A stretch of 64,000 nt of DNA from Coniochaeta sp. PMI_546. Its lineage: Eukaryota; Ascomycota; Sordariomycetes; Coniochaetales; Coniochaetaceae. The notes below the pieces were generated by a model, which did not search any database, was not told the origin of the DNA, and was given only the letters and a program-made list of their open reading frames with translations. Each line of letters begins with the position of its first letter. Positions within the stretch are counted from its first letter, which is position 1. This document shows positions 12,001-24,425 of this stretch, one piece after another. The stretch covers positions 503,362 to 567,361 of the forward strand of contig MU271148.1 in the NCBI GenBank assembly GCA_021432605.1, read 5' to 3'. Both the position numbers and the translations under genes were made by a program.

Positions 12001-15000
12001 TGACGGACACCATTTACGGTTCGGCTCCACGCTGAGCCACCATCCAGGTAGCTGACCGAACGACAAGGGCAGCCAGAGTAGGTCTAGATGAGGTTAGTAG
12101 AGGTGAAATCGGGTATAATTATAATAAGGTGTCGGAGGCAGCCTCACCTTGTCGGATGCCTTCGTGTAAGACCAACCTCCCACGAGGCTTCAGCAATGAC
12201 CGAAGATTAGAAAGAACCTTTTTGAGGTTGGCAGTCGCATGGATTACGTTGCCGGCAAAAATGAAGTCGTATGATCCAAGTTCAAGTCCCTGGTCGGCAG
12301 CTTCGTTCTCGATATTGAACGTGCGGAACTCGAGGACATTGCGCCACTTCTTGAACCTCTCTTTAGCTTTCTCGAAGAAGGCGGCCGAAACGTCAGTGTA
12401 GGTGTAGGTAGCAATGGCCGAGTCTGTCGAGGACAGTCCGTCATCCTCCGCGTGAGGACTCAAAGCTTCCAGCACGGGCGCAGTCAACGAGCCTGTCCCG
12501 GCGCCGATTTCTAGGATCTTGATATTCACCGAGTTGTGGTGTACGATGTCCAGGTATGCTTTGAGCAGTGTAGGGAGATTACCAGATTCGACCATGTTCT
12601 TGTACAGCTCTTGGAGGACGTTATCCTCGCCAAACATCAACTGAAGAGGATCGACTTCCTTGCGCAGGACGGCTGCGAGGTTCGTGCCCATGCGCACCAA
12701 AAGCTTTCCATCTGCATTCTCCTCGGCAATGCGATGGAACAATTCATCCCTAAGCTTCTCGCTGTCCGCATAGCGTTTCCACTCGTCGAAATCCAAATGA
12801 GGGAGTACCCGGTTGTGGAGGTCGTCCATTTGCTTGAGGCACCATTCATAATACTTTTTAAAATGGCCCTGGAAGTTGTCGTCGGGGTAATCTTTCAGCT
12901 CGTCCAGCGCGGCTGTGACAAACAGAACAGACGCTAGCTGGAGTCGCCTGACGTTATCACAGTATGCAGCATTATCCTCGTCGGAGGCGAGTACAACATC
13001 GCGAAACCGTGGATGTCTAGTCAACTCGAGATCCGGCTTCCATTCGACAATGTGACACAGTTTCTTGACTCCAGCAGTGGAGATCTCCGATCCGAGAGAC
13101 TTACCCGACCAGCCTCTGACGGCAATTCTCTCTCCGCCAGTCTCGCTATCCCAGATGGTAATGTCGCTATTGAACTTCTGGAAGCCAGTCATTGCAGATT
13201 TCCCCAGTCCATGGAACTTGTGCCCAGCGGTGCTGTCTGTCTTCGCGGACACTCGAACTTCCTTGATGAAAGTCGGTACCATAGGTGCCCCTAATGTGCT
13301 CTTCCCCGTTATATCGAGAACGCCTGCGATAAAGAGATGCATCATGCTATCAAGCGTGGAAGGGTGAATCATGTGAGGATGAAGAAAGTTCTTGGGCATC
13401 ACTTTCGCAACGTCGGGAACGGAGATGTCGGCAGTGACTTCGCCTTTGCCTTTATTGACGCGTATGTGTGATAAGTTCTGAAATAGCGGGCCGAAATGGA
13501 GACCAATGGTGTCCAGGTTGTCATAGTTGATAGCTGCTGGCGTGGTGCACCGTTGGAGCCCATCCTGAAGAGACATCTTTGAGGCAGACAGCTCCGACAT
13601 TTCTTCGAGACCATCGTCGACGGGTCCGGTACGGAGCGCGTATTGCGTGGAAATATACCCCGTGCAGTGCTCGACCCAGCCGTCTGCAACGGGGTTGTAG
13701 CTCGTAACCCGCCATTGCCTCCATGTCTTAGATTTCTCAAGGCTAGATTCATCCATCCTGGACATAGCAAACTTGACCTCGATTCCATCCTTGTCGTCTG
13801 GGACGATGAGCGCGCTCTTGATGGCGATGTCCTTGAGGTGGAACCCCACAAGCTCTGCTTCCGGATCTGCGATTTGTTTGGAAGCTTCGATGGCCATGAT
13901 TATGTAGCCTACACTGCAGAATACTGTAAGCATATCATGCGAGGCGATAACCTACGACCGGACATTCTTACCCCGGATAGACAATACTGCCAGTGACCAC
14001 ATGATCTCTCAACCAAGGCTGCTCTGAGATGCGAATAAAATTGCGCCATGCAGGCTCCTCAACATTCCAGTCCGGGACAGGCGCACCGAACAAGTCGTGA
14101 CGTGGATACTTGCGAAGACGGAAGTTACGGCTCAGTCTGCTCTCGTACCAAGTTGTTTGGCTGTGGTTGAACACGTATGGCGGGAGGTCAACTAGCATAA
14201 CCGGGTTCTTTCCGCGAGCGTCCAACTCCGACGCAAGATTCACACAGCAGACATCCACCAGACTGCCCCGAGAGTAAAGCGCGCCGATCGAGCTGAGCAC
14301 CGTGTGCACACCTGGAGAGTTGCGGTCCAGCACGGCATGATATCCAATTGCTTGTGGGTCGGGCGCACTGCCGGCAAGGACTTCCTTGACGGCACTTCGA
14401 AGTGCCGGGTGCGGCCCAATCTCAACAATCTCTTGGATCACGCTGCTGCTCGCGTTCACCCGTAGTGAGCCTTTGGACCTCTCCAAGACCATATTGGCCA
14501 AGCCATCGGTGAAGCGCACTGGCGAGACGAGGTTGTCAACCCAGTATTCGGCTGTCAAATCGACTTCGACACGGGAGCCAGTGATGGTCGAATATAGTTG
14601 GACCTCGGATGTCTCAGTTGGTATCTCGAGCTCACCCAAGAGGCTCAGATACTCTGCCGCAACGGCTCTCATGTGTGATGAATGGTACGCCGTTGTGACC
14701 TTGAGTTTTCTAGCAAACACACCCTGCTGGTCCAAAGCTTCCTTGAGGGCATCAATCTTTGCCTCGTCTCCGGAGACTGTGTGGTTTTTGGGGCTGTTGT
14801 AGCAAGCCACAACGAGTTCCCCAGAAAGTTCAGCATTTATCTTCTGAAGATGCACTTTTAGGGCGGCATCCGTTAACCCAACAGCAAGCATGGCGCCGTT
14901 GGTGTCCACTTTGCTCGACACGAAGCCACGGTAGTATGCCACTTTCCAGGCGCTCTGTCGAGTAATTTTGCCAGCACAATATGCAGCTGCTATCTCGCCA

Positions 15001-17261
15001 GAAGAGTGACCGATCACTCTAGTCGGCCGGAGGTTCCACGACGACAGCAAATCCACAATTGCTACCTGGATAGCCGCGCAGGCAGGATGAGCCAGGAAAG
15101 GTTTGTCAATCCTAGAGTTTGTCTTGTCCTGCAGAAGCTCCTCTGAAAAGATTGGATTAGTCATCTTACATAGTCTTGGCGGGCTCGCCTCAGGATGGAT
15201 GAGCCTTACCTAGCAGTGACCATACGCTACCAAGGGACTGCATATACGCCGAGGCTTCTTCCAAGCTCCTCCTAAAGATTGGAAATACCAAGAGTTCCCG
15301 ACCCATTGCATACCACTGGGCCCCCTGACCGGTGAACACGAAGCCGATGTTCGGAACTGCCCTCGTTCGGACGGGCTTGGCCGCCGATGCAGCTTTGGAG
15401 AGCATTGCCATGAGATCTTCCAATGAGTTGGAAAGGGCGTATGAACGCCACGGAAAAGCAGTACGCTTAGCTGCGAGTGTGTACGCGAGATCCTGGAGGC
15501 GGTGCCTTTCATCATCTGGCGCCGGTAAGGTCAGACTACCGTAGTAACTTGCCAGAGACTTCATATTTCTCTCGACTCCAGCCTCATCGAAGGCCGAAAA
15601 GATGAAAAGAAGGGGTGGGTGAGGTCCAGCAGTCTCGGAAACACTTTCCCCGTTGACATGTTTTCCGTTGGTATGATTGAGAGCCCTGTTGGCCGCAGGG
15701 CTGTCATTCTGATTAATATGATGCCGTGTTCCATTGGCTTTACCGATGGAGGCCACTGCGCCGTTGACATGAACGCCATTGGTGTGCCCGTTTGCCTCGG
15801 GTGGCGTCAAGGTTCTGTGATGCCCAGGCAGCTCCTGTGACTGGAGATAGTGATATGCATCTTGCAGGACCACATGGCCATTTGTGCCAGAGAATCCAAA
15901 GGAATTGATCGAGACCTGCCGTGTGCCAGACGAAGGCCAAGGGGTAGGCTGCAGAGGTAGCTTCAATTTCCATTTGTCCAGGGGAATCTTGGGGTTGGCC
16001 TTTTCGAAGTTGGTGTTGGGGGGAATAACTCCTGATTCCAGAATCATAACTGATTTGATTATGCCAGCAAGTCCAGATGCTCCTTCTGTATGGCCAATAG
16101 CTGACTTGACAGCTCCTACCACTAAGGGTGACTCTCGCTTAGCCGTACTGAAAGAGTTGGCGATGGCACGAGCTTCAATGGGATCTCCGGCAGCGGTACC
16201 TGTGGCGTGGGCCTCAATGTAGGCTGTGTCGTCGAGTTGTAATTCGCCCCTGGCGTAGACTGACCGGATCATGTTCTCTTGAGCAACTGCACTAGGCAAG
16301 GTGATGCCCGGCGTGCGTCCATCCTGATTCAATCCAGTTGCCCGTACCACGGCTCGTATCATATCCCCGTCACGGAGGGCGGTTGACAAGCGCTTCAGGA
16401 CAACTGTGGCCACACCCTCGCCTCGCGAGTAGCCGCTAGCACGGTGGTCAAAGCTGTAGGACTTCCCGTCGCCTGCTAGGAAGCCGTGATGGTCCATACC
16501 GAACCAATCGGTAGGATAGGTGAACACGTTCACGCCGCAGATGACTGACATGTCTGACTCGCTGTCTCGCAGACTCTGGGCCCCCAGGTGGAACGCTACC
16601 ATGCTGCTCGAACAAGCGGTATCCACGGTGAGACTGGGACCCTTGAAATCGAAAAACCAGCTAATGCGGCCCGAGAGAATGGAGTTGCTGGTTCCCATAG
16701 GCTTGTACTTGAGCTTGATCTCGGGATCGGTGCCCAGCAGTTGAAGATAATCGTGGTTGAAGCCACTGCTGAAGACGGAAGTATTGGATCCCATGGCCTT
16801 GGATAGAGGAATACCGGCTAGATGTATATGGTGATCAGCATGGATTTGATACTCAAGATCACCAGCGATTGAACCGACCATTCTCCAAGGCATGATAGAC
16901 ATTTTCCATCAGTAGTCGCTGCTGCGGATCCAGGGATAGCACTTCATTCTTCGTGATGCTGAAGAATTGGTGATCAAACTCAGCGGGATCACCGCGCATG
17001 AAATGGCCGCCTTTCACATGGAACTATGGGGCTGCCGTTAGTACATCTGTTCGGTTCCCAGCGCCATGGTATGGAAGAGGTACTAACTGTTCCGCCATGT
17101 TCTACATCTGGGTGGTAATGGCCATCCATATTGATCCGGTCTCCTGGAAAGGGCGTCATCGCAGGCTGCCCGCTCATGAGCAATTTCCAGAAATTCTCAT
17201 TGGTATCTCCTTCCTGAGGGAATCGGCAGGCCATGCCAATGATTGCGAGTGGCTCCATCAT
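9088..17261 (-). CDS. Highly reducing polyketide synthase KS-AT-DH-CMeT-ER-KR-ACP, about 2619 aa
   Basis: Iterative type I synthase that builds a reduced, C-methylated chain from malonyl-CoA. Six exons (17261-17088, 17023-16879, 16817-15210, 15142-13972, 13913-12148, 12083-9088) with introns of 58-67 bp sum to 7860 bases in frame. KS: active Cys about 175 (DTACSSSMVA), His in EAHATGTAAGD and SAIGHTEGASG. AT: GHSSGEIAAAY with Ser about 689. DH: His about 1023 (DHVVTGSIVYPG) and Asp about 1221 (HPSTLDSMMH). CMeT: SAM motif LEIGAGTGSLT about 1500 is intact. ER: NADPH loop AAAGGVGQAA about 2045. KR: GGLGGLG about 2254, with Ser and Tyr in SSATG and NYAAGN. ACP: GVDSLVA, Ser about 2568. Every catalytic residue I looked for is present. 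The protein stops about 50 residues after the ACP Ser, with no thioesterase or reductase, so release must use another enzyme; the FSH hydrolase at 22300 is the candidate. Start could be either of two adjacent ATGs (17261, 17258). Confidence 0.93.
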
Positions 17262-18180
17262 CACTGATGGACCAGAACTGTCCGGTATTTCCCAGACGAT
17301 AGTTGGGCAAAGTCCGTACTGACTCCAATTCTTACGGTCATATGGTATTTGAACGTCAAGATATTACATAAATATATGTTCTACCAGGGCCTCACAAATG
17401 GTGATCTGTTTCTTATACCTCTAGGTTTAGACCTTTATGTTTACTTGCATAGAAGCCTGCTCATCGCGACCTAACTGCTTTTGCACAATCATGTGCATAG
17501 TTCCTCGGTCCATGGATCTCGGCTACTGCAACTGCTGTGTAACAGTCGCATATTTCCCATGCCAATCGCCTTATCTAACTGAGATGAAACGGCGGTTCGC
17601 TCGTCCGGCTGTCTAATTCGTTCAGTTCCTCGGTCGCAAGTTAGACCTCACTTGCCATAGACTGTAGGCCAACAGTCGTATCAGCGCACATTCCTCACTT
17701 ACAGGTCAATTGTAGCTACCTTAACCGAGCTTGTATGCCGGGGCTTTTGCTTAGTGGAATATGTAGCAACCTTCGTAACGGTGTGCGGTGCGATTGGTCT
17801 AGACTCTGTGAGATTTCTCCTTGAGTAAGCACACTAGGCGCTCCGATAGGTGCGAATCTGCAGGTAGTGTGACCCTGTTGTTAACCTCACTGCATACCTG
17901 TCCACATCTCGGAACAACAGCGAAGAAGGAACGCCGAGTTGCGCTCTTGTTTTCGGTCCTTCCCCGGCTTCTCCACAGTGTATAACCGTAGTGTATGCAG
18001 GGCAACGTCGCAGCACGTAGCTATAGGCTCGGTTCGGTTTGCTGATTACTTACGACGCGCATTCACCGACTACATGCATTCGGTGTTAGTGATCGCGGTT
18101 TGAGAAAGAAGTCGACTTTAAAGCCTCAAGCTTCTGTGCATCCCGTGTCCCAATGCCTTCCGGAACCCACAGCTGGGGAA
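17262..18180. promoter_or_regulatory. Shared upstream region of synthase and acid trehalase
   Basis: This 919 bp stretch lies between two divergent start codons: the reducing synthase (minus strand, ATG 17261) and acid trehalase (plus strand, ATG 18181). Both promoters must lie inside it. The trehalase frame is open back to 18100, but with no ATG before 18181. I could not single out a reliable binding site or TATA box by eye. Confidence 0.55.
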
Positions 18181-21100
18181 ATGTATCTCTTCGTCGTGGC
18201 ATTGGCTCTTTGGGGTCACACCAGGGCCCACAGCCACGACCGATCTGGAGGCGACTCAGCGTCGGGCGACGCTGATCCATGGACTCTCTCGACGGACACA
18301 TTCACTACGAACCACTATCAGAGCTCTACATACGTGGCTAATGGCTATTTCGGTCAGAGGTTACCGGTGGAAGGTGTTGGCTACTGGATCTACCGCGATA
18401 ATGCCACCGGCGGCTACATGCAGAACTCGTGGCCACTGGACCAGCCTAGAGCCACCTTCGGCACCATCGCCGGCTTCTGGGACGTGCAGCAGAACATCAC
18501 CCACACCATCCTCCCTGGCAATCTCTTACGAGGCGGCGAATCGGTCATTAGCGGTATTCCCGACTGGACGGCTCTGACGCTTACGACCGACAAAGGTCAC
18601 ACTTACCAACCAGGCGTAGATGCTTCGACGATTAAGGACTTTTACCAGTCGTTGTCGCTCCGTAACGGCATAGTCCACACTAACATCACCTGGAGTCCAC
18701 CAGACGACACGGTTCTTTACCATCTAAACTATACAGTTGTCGCCCACCGTGCGCGGCTCAACCTCGGTATCGTCCGCCTTGACATTTCGGTCAACCAAGC
18801 CGCTGTATTCAAGGTGACGGATATCCTCGATGGTGCCGGCGCGGTACGAGCAAGTTTTCATGACAAGGCATTTGAAGATGAAGACCTCATTTGGACGAGT
18901 GTCAAGCCATGGGGGATCGACTACTGTACTGCGTACCTAGCCTCTACTGTAAGTTTCGAGAGCAGCAAGCAGGATGGATGTAGGGGGGCCTCTCCCTCTA
19001 GACACGATGGCTCGCAGTACCCATGGGTGTCCACCAACTCCAGCACTATTGCCCAGAGTTGGGACTGGACCCTCGAGCCGGGCGATACTCTGAGTGTCTA
19101 CAAATTCGTCGGCATTGCATCCACCACCGCATTCCCGGACCAGACCTTGTCAGTTGTCAAAGATACAGCCAAAGCCGCCAGTTCCGCAGCCTCATGGGAC
19201 GAGCTCCTGTTGGAGCACACCAGACTCTGGGATGCCACCTGGGCTGATGCCGATATTATTGTGCCGGGTAACAAAGACCTACAGCTTCGAGCACGAGCGT
19301 CTTTGTATCACATTTTATCAAGCCTTCTATCAAACGACACCGGTCTTGCACATAACTCGATTACCGTGGGCGGACTGTCGAGTGACTCATACGGCGGCTT
19401 GATTTTTTGGGACGCCGACACCTGGATATATCCGGCCGTGTTGGCCTTACATCCTCAATATTCTGTAGGAATCAACGACTACCGCGAACGACTACTTAAC
19501 CAGGCTGTCAAAAACGCCCAGTTCTACAACTACTCGGGAGCCCTTTATGCGTGGACAAGCGGCCGATTCGGCAACTGTACTGGCACCGGAGTGTGCAAGG
19601 GCTACCAGTACCACCTCAACACCGATATTGCCCTGTCTCATTGGCAATATTTTCTGCAGACCAATAATCTGACGTGGCTTGCGGAGAAAGGGTGGCCAAT
19701 TATCAAGAGCGTGGCAGACATGTTCGCCGCTTATGTGTCCTACAATACCTCCTCCAGGCAGTATGAGACGATCCAGCTTGGGGAACCGGTGAGTGGAGAC
19801 CCTTGCCATTTTCTGCTGTAGAAGCTATGTCTAATCAGCACACAAGGATGAGTTTGCGTATAACATCAACAATGGTGCCTTCACAAACGTTGCAATCAAA
19901 CAGTTGTTGGGCACTTGGGCACCGTCAGCTGCGAAGCAGCTGGGCCTACGGGTGCCCCAAAACTGGACCGAAATTGCCCAGAAAATGTACATCCCGTACA
20001 ACAAGGAGGAAGAGATCATCATAGAGTTTGACGGCATGGATGGCACTTGGGAAGTGAAGCAGGCGAGCGTTGGTCTTATCAACTACCCCCTGGGATTCCA
20101 GTTGAGCGAGAAACAAGCTCGAAATGATGTGGCCTACGTACGGCACCCGATCTTCATTTCCATTCGGAAAGCTCCAGTATGAGTTATCGTGCTAACGTGT
20201 ATCATTGTTCTCTATAGTACTCCTCGGTCAATACAGCCGACGGGCCGGCGATGACATGGTCCATCTATGCAATTTCTGAGGCTCAGTTGCAGCAAAAAGG
20301 CTGCGCCGCGTACACATATCTACAGCGGTCATCCGAGCCATATATCCGCCAGCCCTTCTTCCAGTTTAGTGAGACTCTATCAGACACAGAGCTACCGGGA
20401 GTCAGCAATCCCGCCTTCATATTTGGATTGAATCCTGCTTTTCCCTTCCTCACTGGCGCAGGCGGATTCCTGCAGGTTTGTACCCACGGTCTGACTGGAA
20501 TGCGCCCTGACCTTGATGCATTTACTCTGGACCCCATGCTTCCACCTCAGTTGGCCGGGGGAGTCCTTATCAAAGGCATGAAGTGGCAGTGCGCTGTGTT
20601 CGATGTGTCGATTGAGCTGGAGAGCACCACTGTCGTTCGGCGAGCAGACCAGAAGGATTGTGCCGCGGCTAGACAGGAGGTAGCGGTTCGGGTCCTCGGC
20701 GGCAAGCAAGGGCAAAAGACATATCAATTGGCCGTAGGAGAGTCGGTGGTAGTTCCTACAAGGCGGCCAGATATCAGTTCTGCCCCGAATGATCTGGCAT
20801 TATGCAAGCAGGTGACATCGGACGACAGCTGGGCCCCCGGGAATTATCCCTACGCGATAGTCGACGGATCCAACTCCACGATCTGGCAGCCTGCCAGTCC
20901 GAACGCGTCATCTTCTATCATTGACTTGGGTCTGGTTCGGAAGATCTCGAAAGTCATAATAGACTGGGCCGCCATTCCTCCGGCTGTTTTCAGTCTGTCA
21001 GGAAGTCTGACACAAGGGGCTGATTTTGCAGAACTGCTTCCTTCCCAGGCAGTCAAGATATCCGCGCCGTACAGCGTCGACGACGCAAGACTTGTACGAA

Positions 21101-21318
21101 TTCGGGCTGGAAACACAACGGAAGTGCTTTTCTCTCAGCCCAGTCAGGTGCGGTTGCTCAAGTTAACGATAGAAGGTTCACACGTCACAGATGGCCTAGG
21201 AGCAACCGTTGCTGAGGTGCATGTCATTGGACTAAGAGATGATGACGATGATATCTACGAGGAGCATCTTGAGAAAAATGCCTCCGTGTACACGGAAGAG
21301 CTGTGGTGTTTCCTTTAG
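18181..21318 (+). CDS. ath1: Acid trehalase, glycoside hydrolase family 65, 1012 aa
   Basis: Hydrolyses alpha,alpha-trehalose to glucose outside the cytosol (secreted, wall-bound or vacuolar in fungi). Three exons, 18181-19788, 19847-20176 and 20218-21318, with introns of 58 and 41 bp; both joins keep frame (GEP-DEFAYNI and KAP-YSSVNT). The ATG at 18181 begins a signal peptide (MYLFVVALALWGHTRAHS); the frame is open upstream, but only from a TTG. The N-terminal GH65 beta-sandwich begins near FTTNHYQSSTYVANGYFG. The catalytic barrel has the typical acid trehalase block YGGLIFWDADTWIYPAVLAL. Many N-glycosylation sequons fit a secreted protein. Residues about 805-900 (SDDSWAPGNYPYAIVDGSNS onward) look like an F5/8 type C (discoidin) module, known in fungal acid trehalases. 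Length agrees with the family (about 1000-1200 aa). It separates the synthase from its probable releasing hydrolase, which is an odd place for a sugar hydrolase. Confidence 0.92.
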
Positions 21319-21338
21319 ACTCAACTCGGCTACTCCAA

Positions 21339-22300
21339 TTATGCTGACGCTGCCAAGTCCGCAATCGCTTGTGCGATCTTACGCATTTCGTCCTGTCCTC
21401 GTGGGAAATCGTGACCAAAAGGATGATAATGCTCACGCACCAGGTCCGGGTCGCAGAGTTCCAGCAGATTGCGGCCCAAGTCAGGATTCTCTTCCTGCGG
21501 ACAGCGAACATGTAATGTCGGCACATCGATGAGTGCCCCGTCCAGCCGTCCTTCGTACCGAGTCACACCGAACTCTCCATCCGTCAAGAAAGATCGCCCG
21601 TCAACCAGTCGCCCTGTACTAGCCGCCGCAATCTCCTTCTTTCGCGACGCGATGGCTGCCTCGGCCTCTTCTCGATTGTCGCCCTTGCGAACCCGCAAAT
21701 TGGACGGTCGCAGGAAGGTATTTTGTAGTTCTTTCTCGAGCTCTGTTGACGCTTCTGCACCTTCCACTATCTCCTCCTCGCCCAACCCAAAGACCTTGAG
21801 TGGCGTGCCCCCATTAATGAAGATGGCAAAGCGGAACAAAGGCTCCCCTGCCTCAGAGAGGTTGTGTCGAATCATGGCCTGAGCGGCAAAGGCCGCTCCG
21901 CCCGAGTATCCTAGTACGCCGTCGAACCCGCCTTCTTCCTGGATCAATTCTAGGAGACGTAGCTCTGCATCGCGTATTGACGCAGGTACCAGTGGGTTGT
22001 AATACATATACTGCGGCAGATTGGAGAATTGAGTGGTATACACAGACCAGTTACCTGTGAGAGGGTTTTTGTTCTCAGTGTTGTTGAACCGCTCATATTT
22101 GCTGTGGTGCGCGTACCTTCTGTGTGCGGTTCGGTACCTTGAACAAAGTCGAAAATGAAATCATCGAGATTACTTCTTAACGAAGCCGTTTGCGTTTGGA
22201 ATATCTATCGTGCAAGATGAGTGAAAGTTCGGAGGACCGGTTGGATTGTGGAAGCAACCTCGTTATTAGAGCCGCGTCCATGTAGACATAGGATCTTCAT
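21339..22300 (-). CDS. FSH1-family serine hydrolase, candidate polyketide-releasing thioesterase, 281 aa
   Basis: Alpha/beta hydrolase of the fungal FSH1 family, which includes LovG, the thioesterase that releases the LovB product in lovastatin biosynthesis. Three exons, 22300-22259, 22204-22117 and 22054-21339 (introns 54 and 62 bp). The first exon gives MKILCLHGRGSNNE, the classic FSH start with the oxyanion-hole HG. The joins restore IFQTQTASL and EGNWSVYTTQF. The nucleophile elbow is GYSGGAAFA (GxSxG) and the catalytic His is in HPFGHDFPRG; an Asp in CPQEENPDLG or nearby would complete the triad. The adjacent synthase lacks any release domain, so off-loading or proofreading of its chain is the likely job (inference). 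It is divergent from the P450, sharing a 347 bp promoter, and its 3' end lies only 20 bp from the trehalase stop codon. Confidence 0.9.
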
Positions 22301-22647
22301 CGTGACAGCTATTCCGAATCTCTAAAGGCACTGTAGAGGAGATAAATCCAATACTGCGTCATCGCAATGGTCTCTCCACTGCCGAAACATACCGCGGATG
22401 GGTTATATATCCTTTACGTAGCTGGGGTACCACGCGTGGCCCATATTGTGGAATCTCGTACTTTGTCACATGGCTTACACTGCAGGCTGACTACCACAGC
22501 GCATACAGTAGTGCTACGTACAGGCCGAGCATTTCCCCGAGCTGCAGGGCCGTTACATGCCTAGCTGCTCCTATAAGACAGCAGGGAACTGTGAACTCTC
22601 AGAATCTCAATTCCTTGTGTTGCCTGAGACCCGACCTGCCATATGCA
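22301..22647. promoter_or_regulatory. Bidirectional promoter of hydrolase and P450
   Basis: Only 347 bp separate the divergent ATGs of the FSH hydrolase (22300, minus) and the P450 (22648, plus). A TATATAT element lies at about 22404-22410, some 240 bp before the P450 ATG. Such a compact shared promoter would favour co-expression of the two tailoring genes. Confidence 0.6.
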
Positions 22648-24425
22648 ATGACGACTTTACGCGTGCATATGCTGATCTACATCGGCCTCGCACTGTATTT
22701 AGGAACTTTTATTTACTCCATCTTCAGGTTCGTTTCAAGGGCAGTTGTAAGGAGAAATCTTCGAAAGGATCTCTCACGACAATACCATTGTCAACCAATT
22801 GAAACGAAGTTCCCGCACCAGGATCCCATTTTCGGGCTTGACCTTTTCATTAGCAATGCTCTTGCGGCCTGGCAGCACCGCTTTCTCGAGACCATCAATA
22901 GACGGCATGATGAGATTGGCGAGACGTATCAACTCAACATGTTGGGCACGGTTGGTGAGTGTTCCGATACCCATCATTGTGATTAGTATTGTATAACCCT
23001 GTTACTTAACGCTTCTGCAGGCGTCATGACTAGAGATCACGAAATCATCAAAACGGTCCTGTCCACTCATTTCAAGGACTACGGTCTCGATACTGAAAGA
23101 AAGAAGGCCTTGAAGGCACTGCTGGGAAATGGTATCTTTGCCACAGATGGGCCCTCATGGGCTCACTCTCGCGCCCTTCTTCGGCCGCAGTTTACTCGCA
23201 CGCAGCTGATGGATTTATCCATGCTGGAGAAACATGTCGGCCGTCTAATGGACCTGATACCAGGCGATGGAGAAGAGATCGAGTTACAGGAGTTGATGCT
23301 TCGTTTCACAATGGACATGGCGACAGACTTCCTGTTTGGAGAGTCGACAGACGGTTTGCTGGCGGGCCGTAGCGGTCCCTACGGACTAGGAGCCCTTCAG
23401 GGGTTCGCCGAGTCGGTGCAGTACGCGCAACACAGAATGGCCATGCACGTCGCGCTCGGCTGGTGGGCCTTGCTGAAACCTGACTTCCAGTTCCGTCATC
23501 ACGTACTGGTCGTGCACAACTTCATCGACGACTTTGTGCAAAAGGCGTTGCGCGAGCACAGACCAGGGGCCAAGAACCAATCCTATGTACTTCTCCAGGC
23601 TCTGGTTGAAGATGTCAAGGACCCGATTCAGATCAGAGATGAGCTTATCAACATCCTGATTGCTGGAAGAGACACTACTGCAAGTCTCATAAGCAATGTC
23701 TTTTTCGTCCTGTCCCGCAGACCCGACATCTGGAGAAAGCTACGGGAAGAAGTCCTCCGCCAATTCGAAGGGCGGCTCCCGAAGTTTGATCGAATTCCAC
23801 AATGCAAGTATGTCCGCTATACAATCAATGAATGTAAGTTGTCCCTGGGTGTGTCATAGTACGGCAATGCTCCCAGCCAAAAACGTTGCAAGTTCCTTGG
23901 TCCGCTTACAAACCATCATAGCTCTACGCCTCTTTCCCCCCGTGCCCGTCAACTCGCGAGTCGCAATGCATGACACAGTCATCCCGCGCGGCGGGGGGCC
24001 GGACGGCAAATCCCCGGTCCTGATCACCCAGGGCACACCGATCGTCTACAATATCTCAGCCCTGCACCGGCGAGAAGACATCTACGGGGCTGATTCCAAT
24101 GAGTTCAGGCCTGAGCGATGGGAATCGCTCCGCGCAGGGTGGCAGTTTGTTCCGTTCAGCGGTGGGCCTCGGATTTGCATTGGCCGTAAGTCCATCTCCT
24201 TTTCTCAAGCTGTATCTGGGTCACTTCGCTTGCGCAAAGAAGGTATAGCTAAGTTATCCCTTGCCAGAGCAATTTGCCATCACAGAAGCTAGTTATGTGT
24301 TGATTCGGTTCCTCCAAACGTTTGAAAGCGTTGAGTGCGTGGATCCCAGACCGTGGCAAGAGAAGATATCGTTGACGGTTAGTAGTCTCAACGGTGTAAG
24401 AGTGGCTTTCAAGCGAGGTCCGTAA
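22648..24425 (+). CDS. Cytochrome P450, CYP52-like, membrane-anchored, 513 aa
   Basis: Haem-thiolate monooxygenase that probably oxidises the polyketide. Four exons (22648-22954, 23021-23833, 23922-24185, 24268-24425) with introns of 66, 88 and 82 bp; all joins keep frame ([35 protein letters not shown]). The ATG at 22648 starts an N-terminal helix ([17 protein letters not shown]) that anchors it in the ER. The I-helix oxygen-binding motif is AGRDTT, the ExxR of helix K is ESLR formed across intron 2, the PERF-like block is FRPERW, and the haem loop [10 protein letters not shown] carries the axial Cys. The overall pattern ([45 protein letters not shown]) resembles the CYP52/alkane- and fatty-acid-hydroxylase group, so a terminal or near-terminal oxidation of a fatty chain is plausible. 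A P450 reductase is not in the window. Confidence 0.9.
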
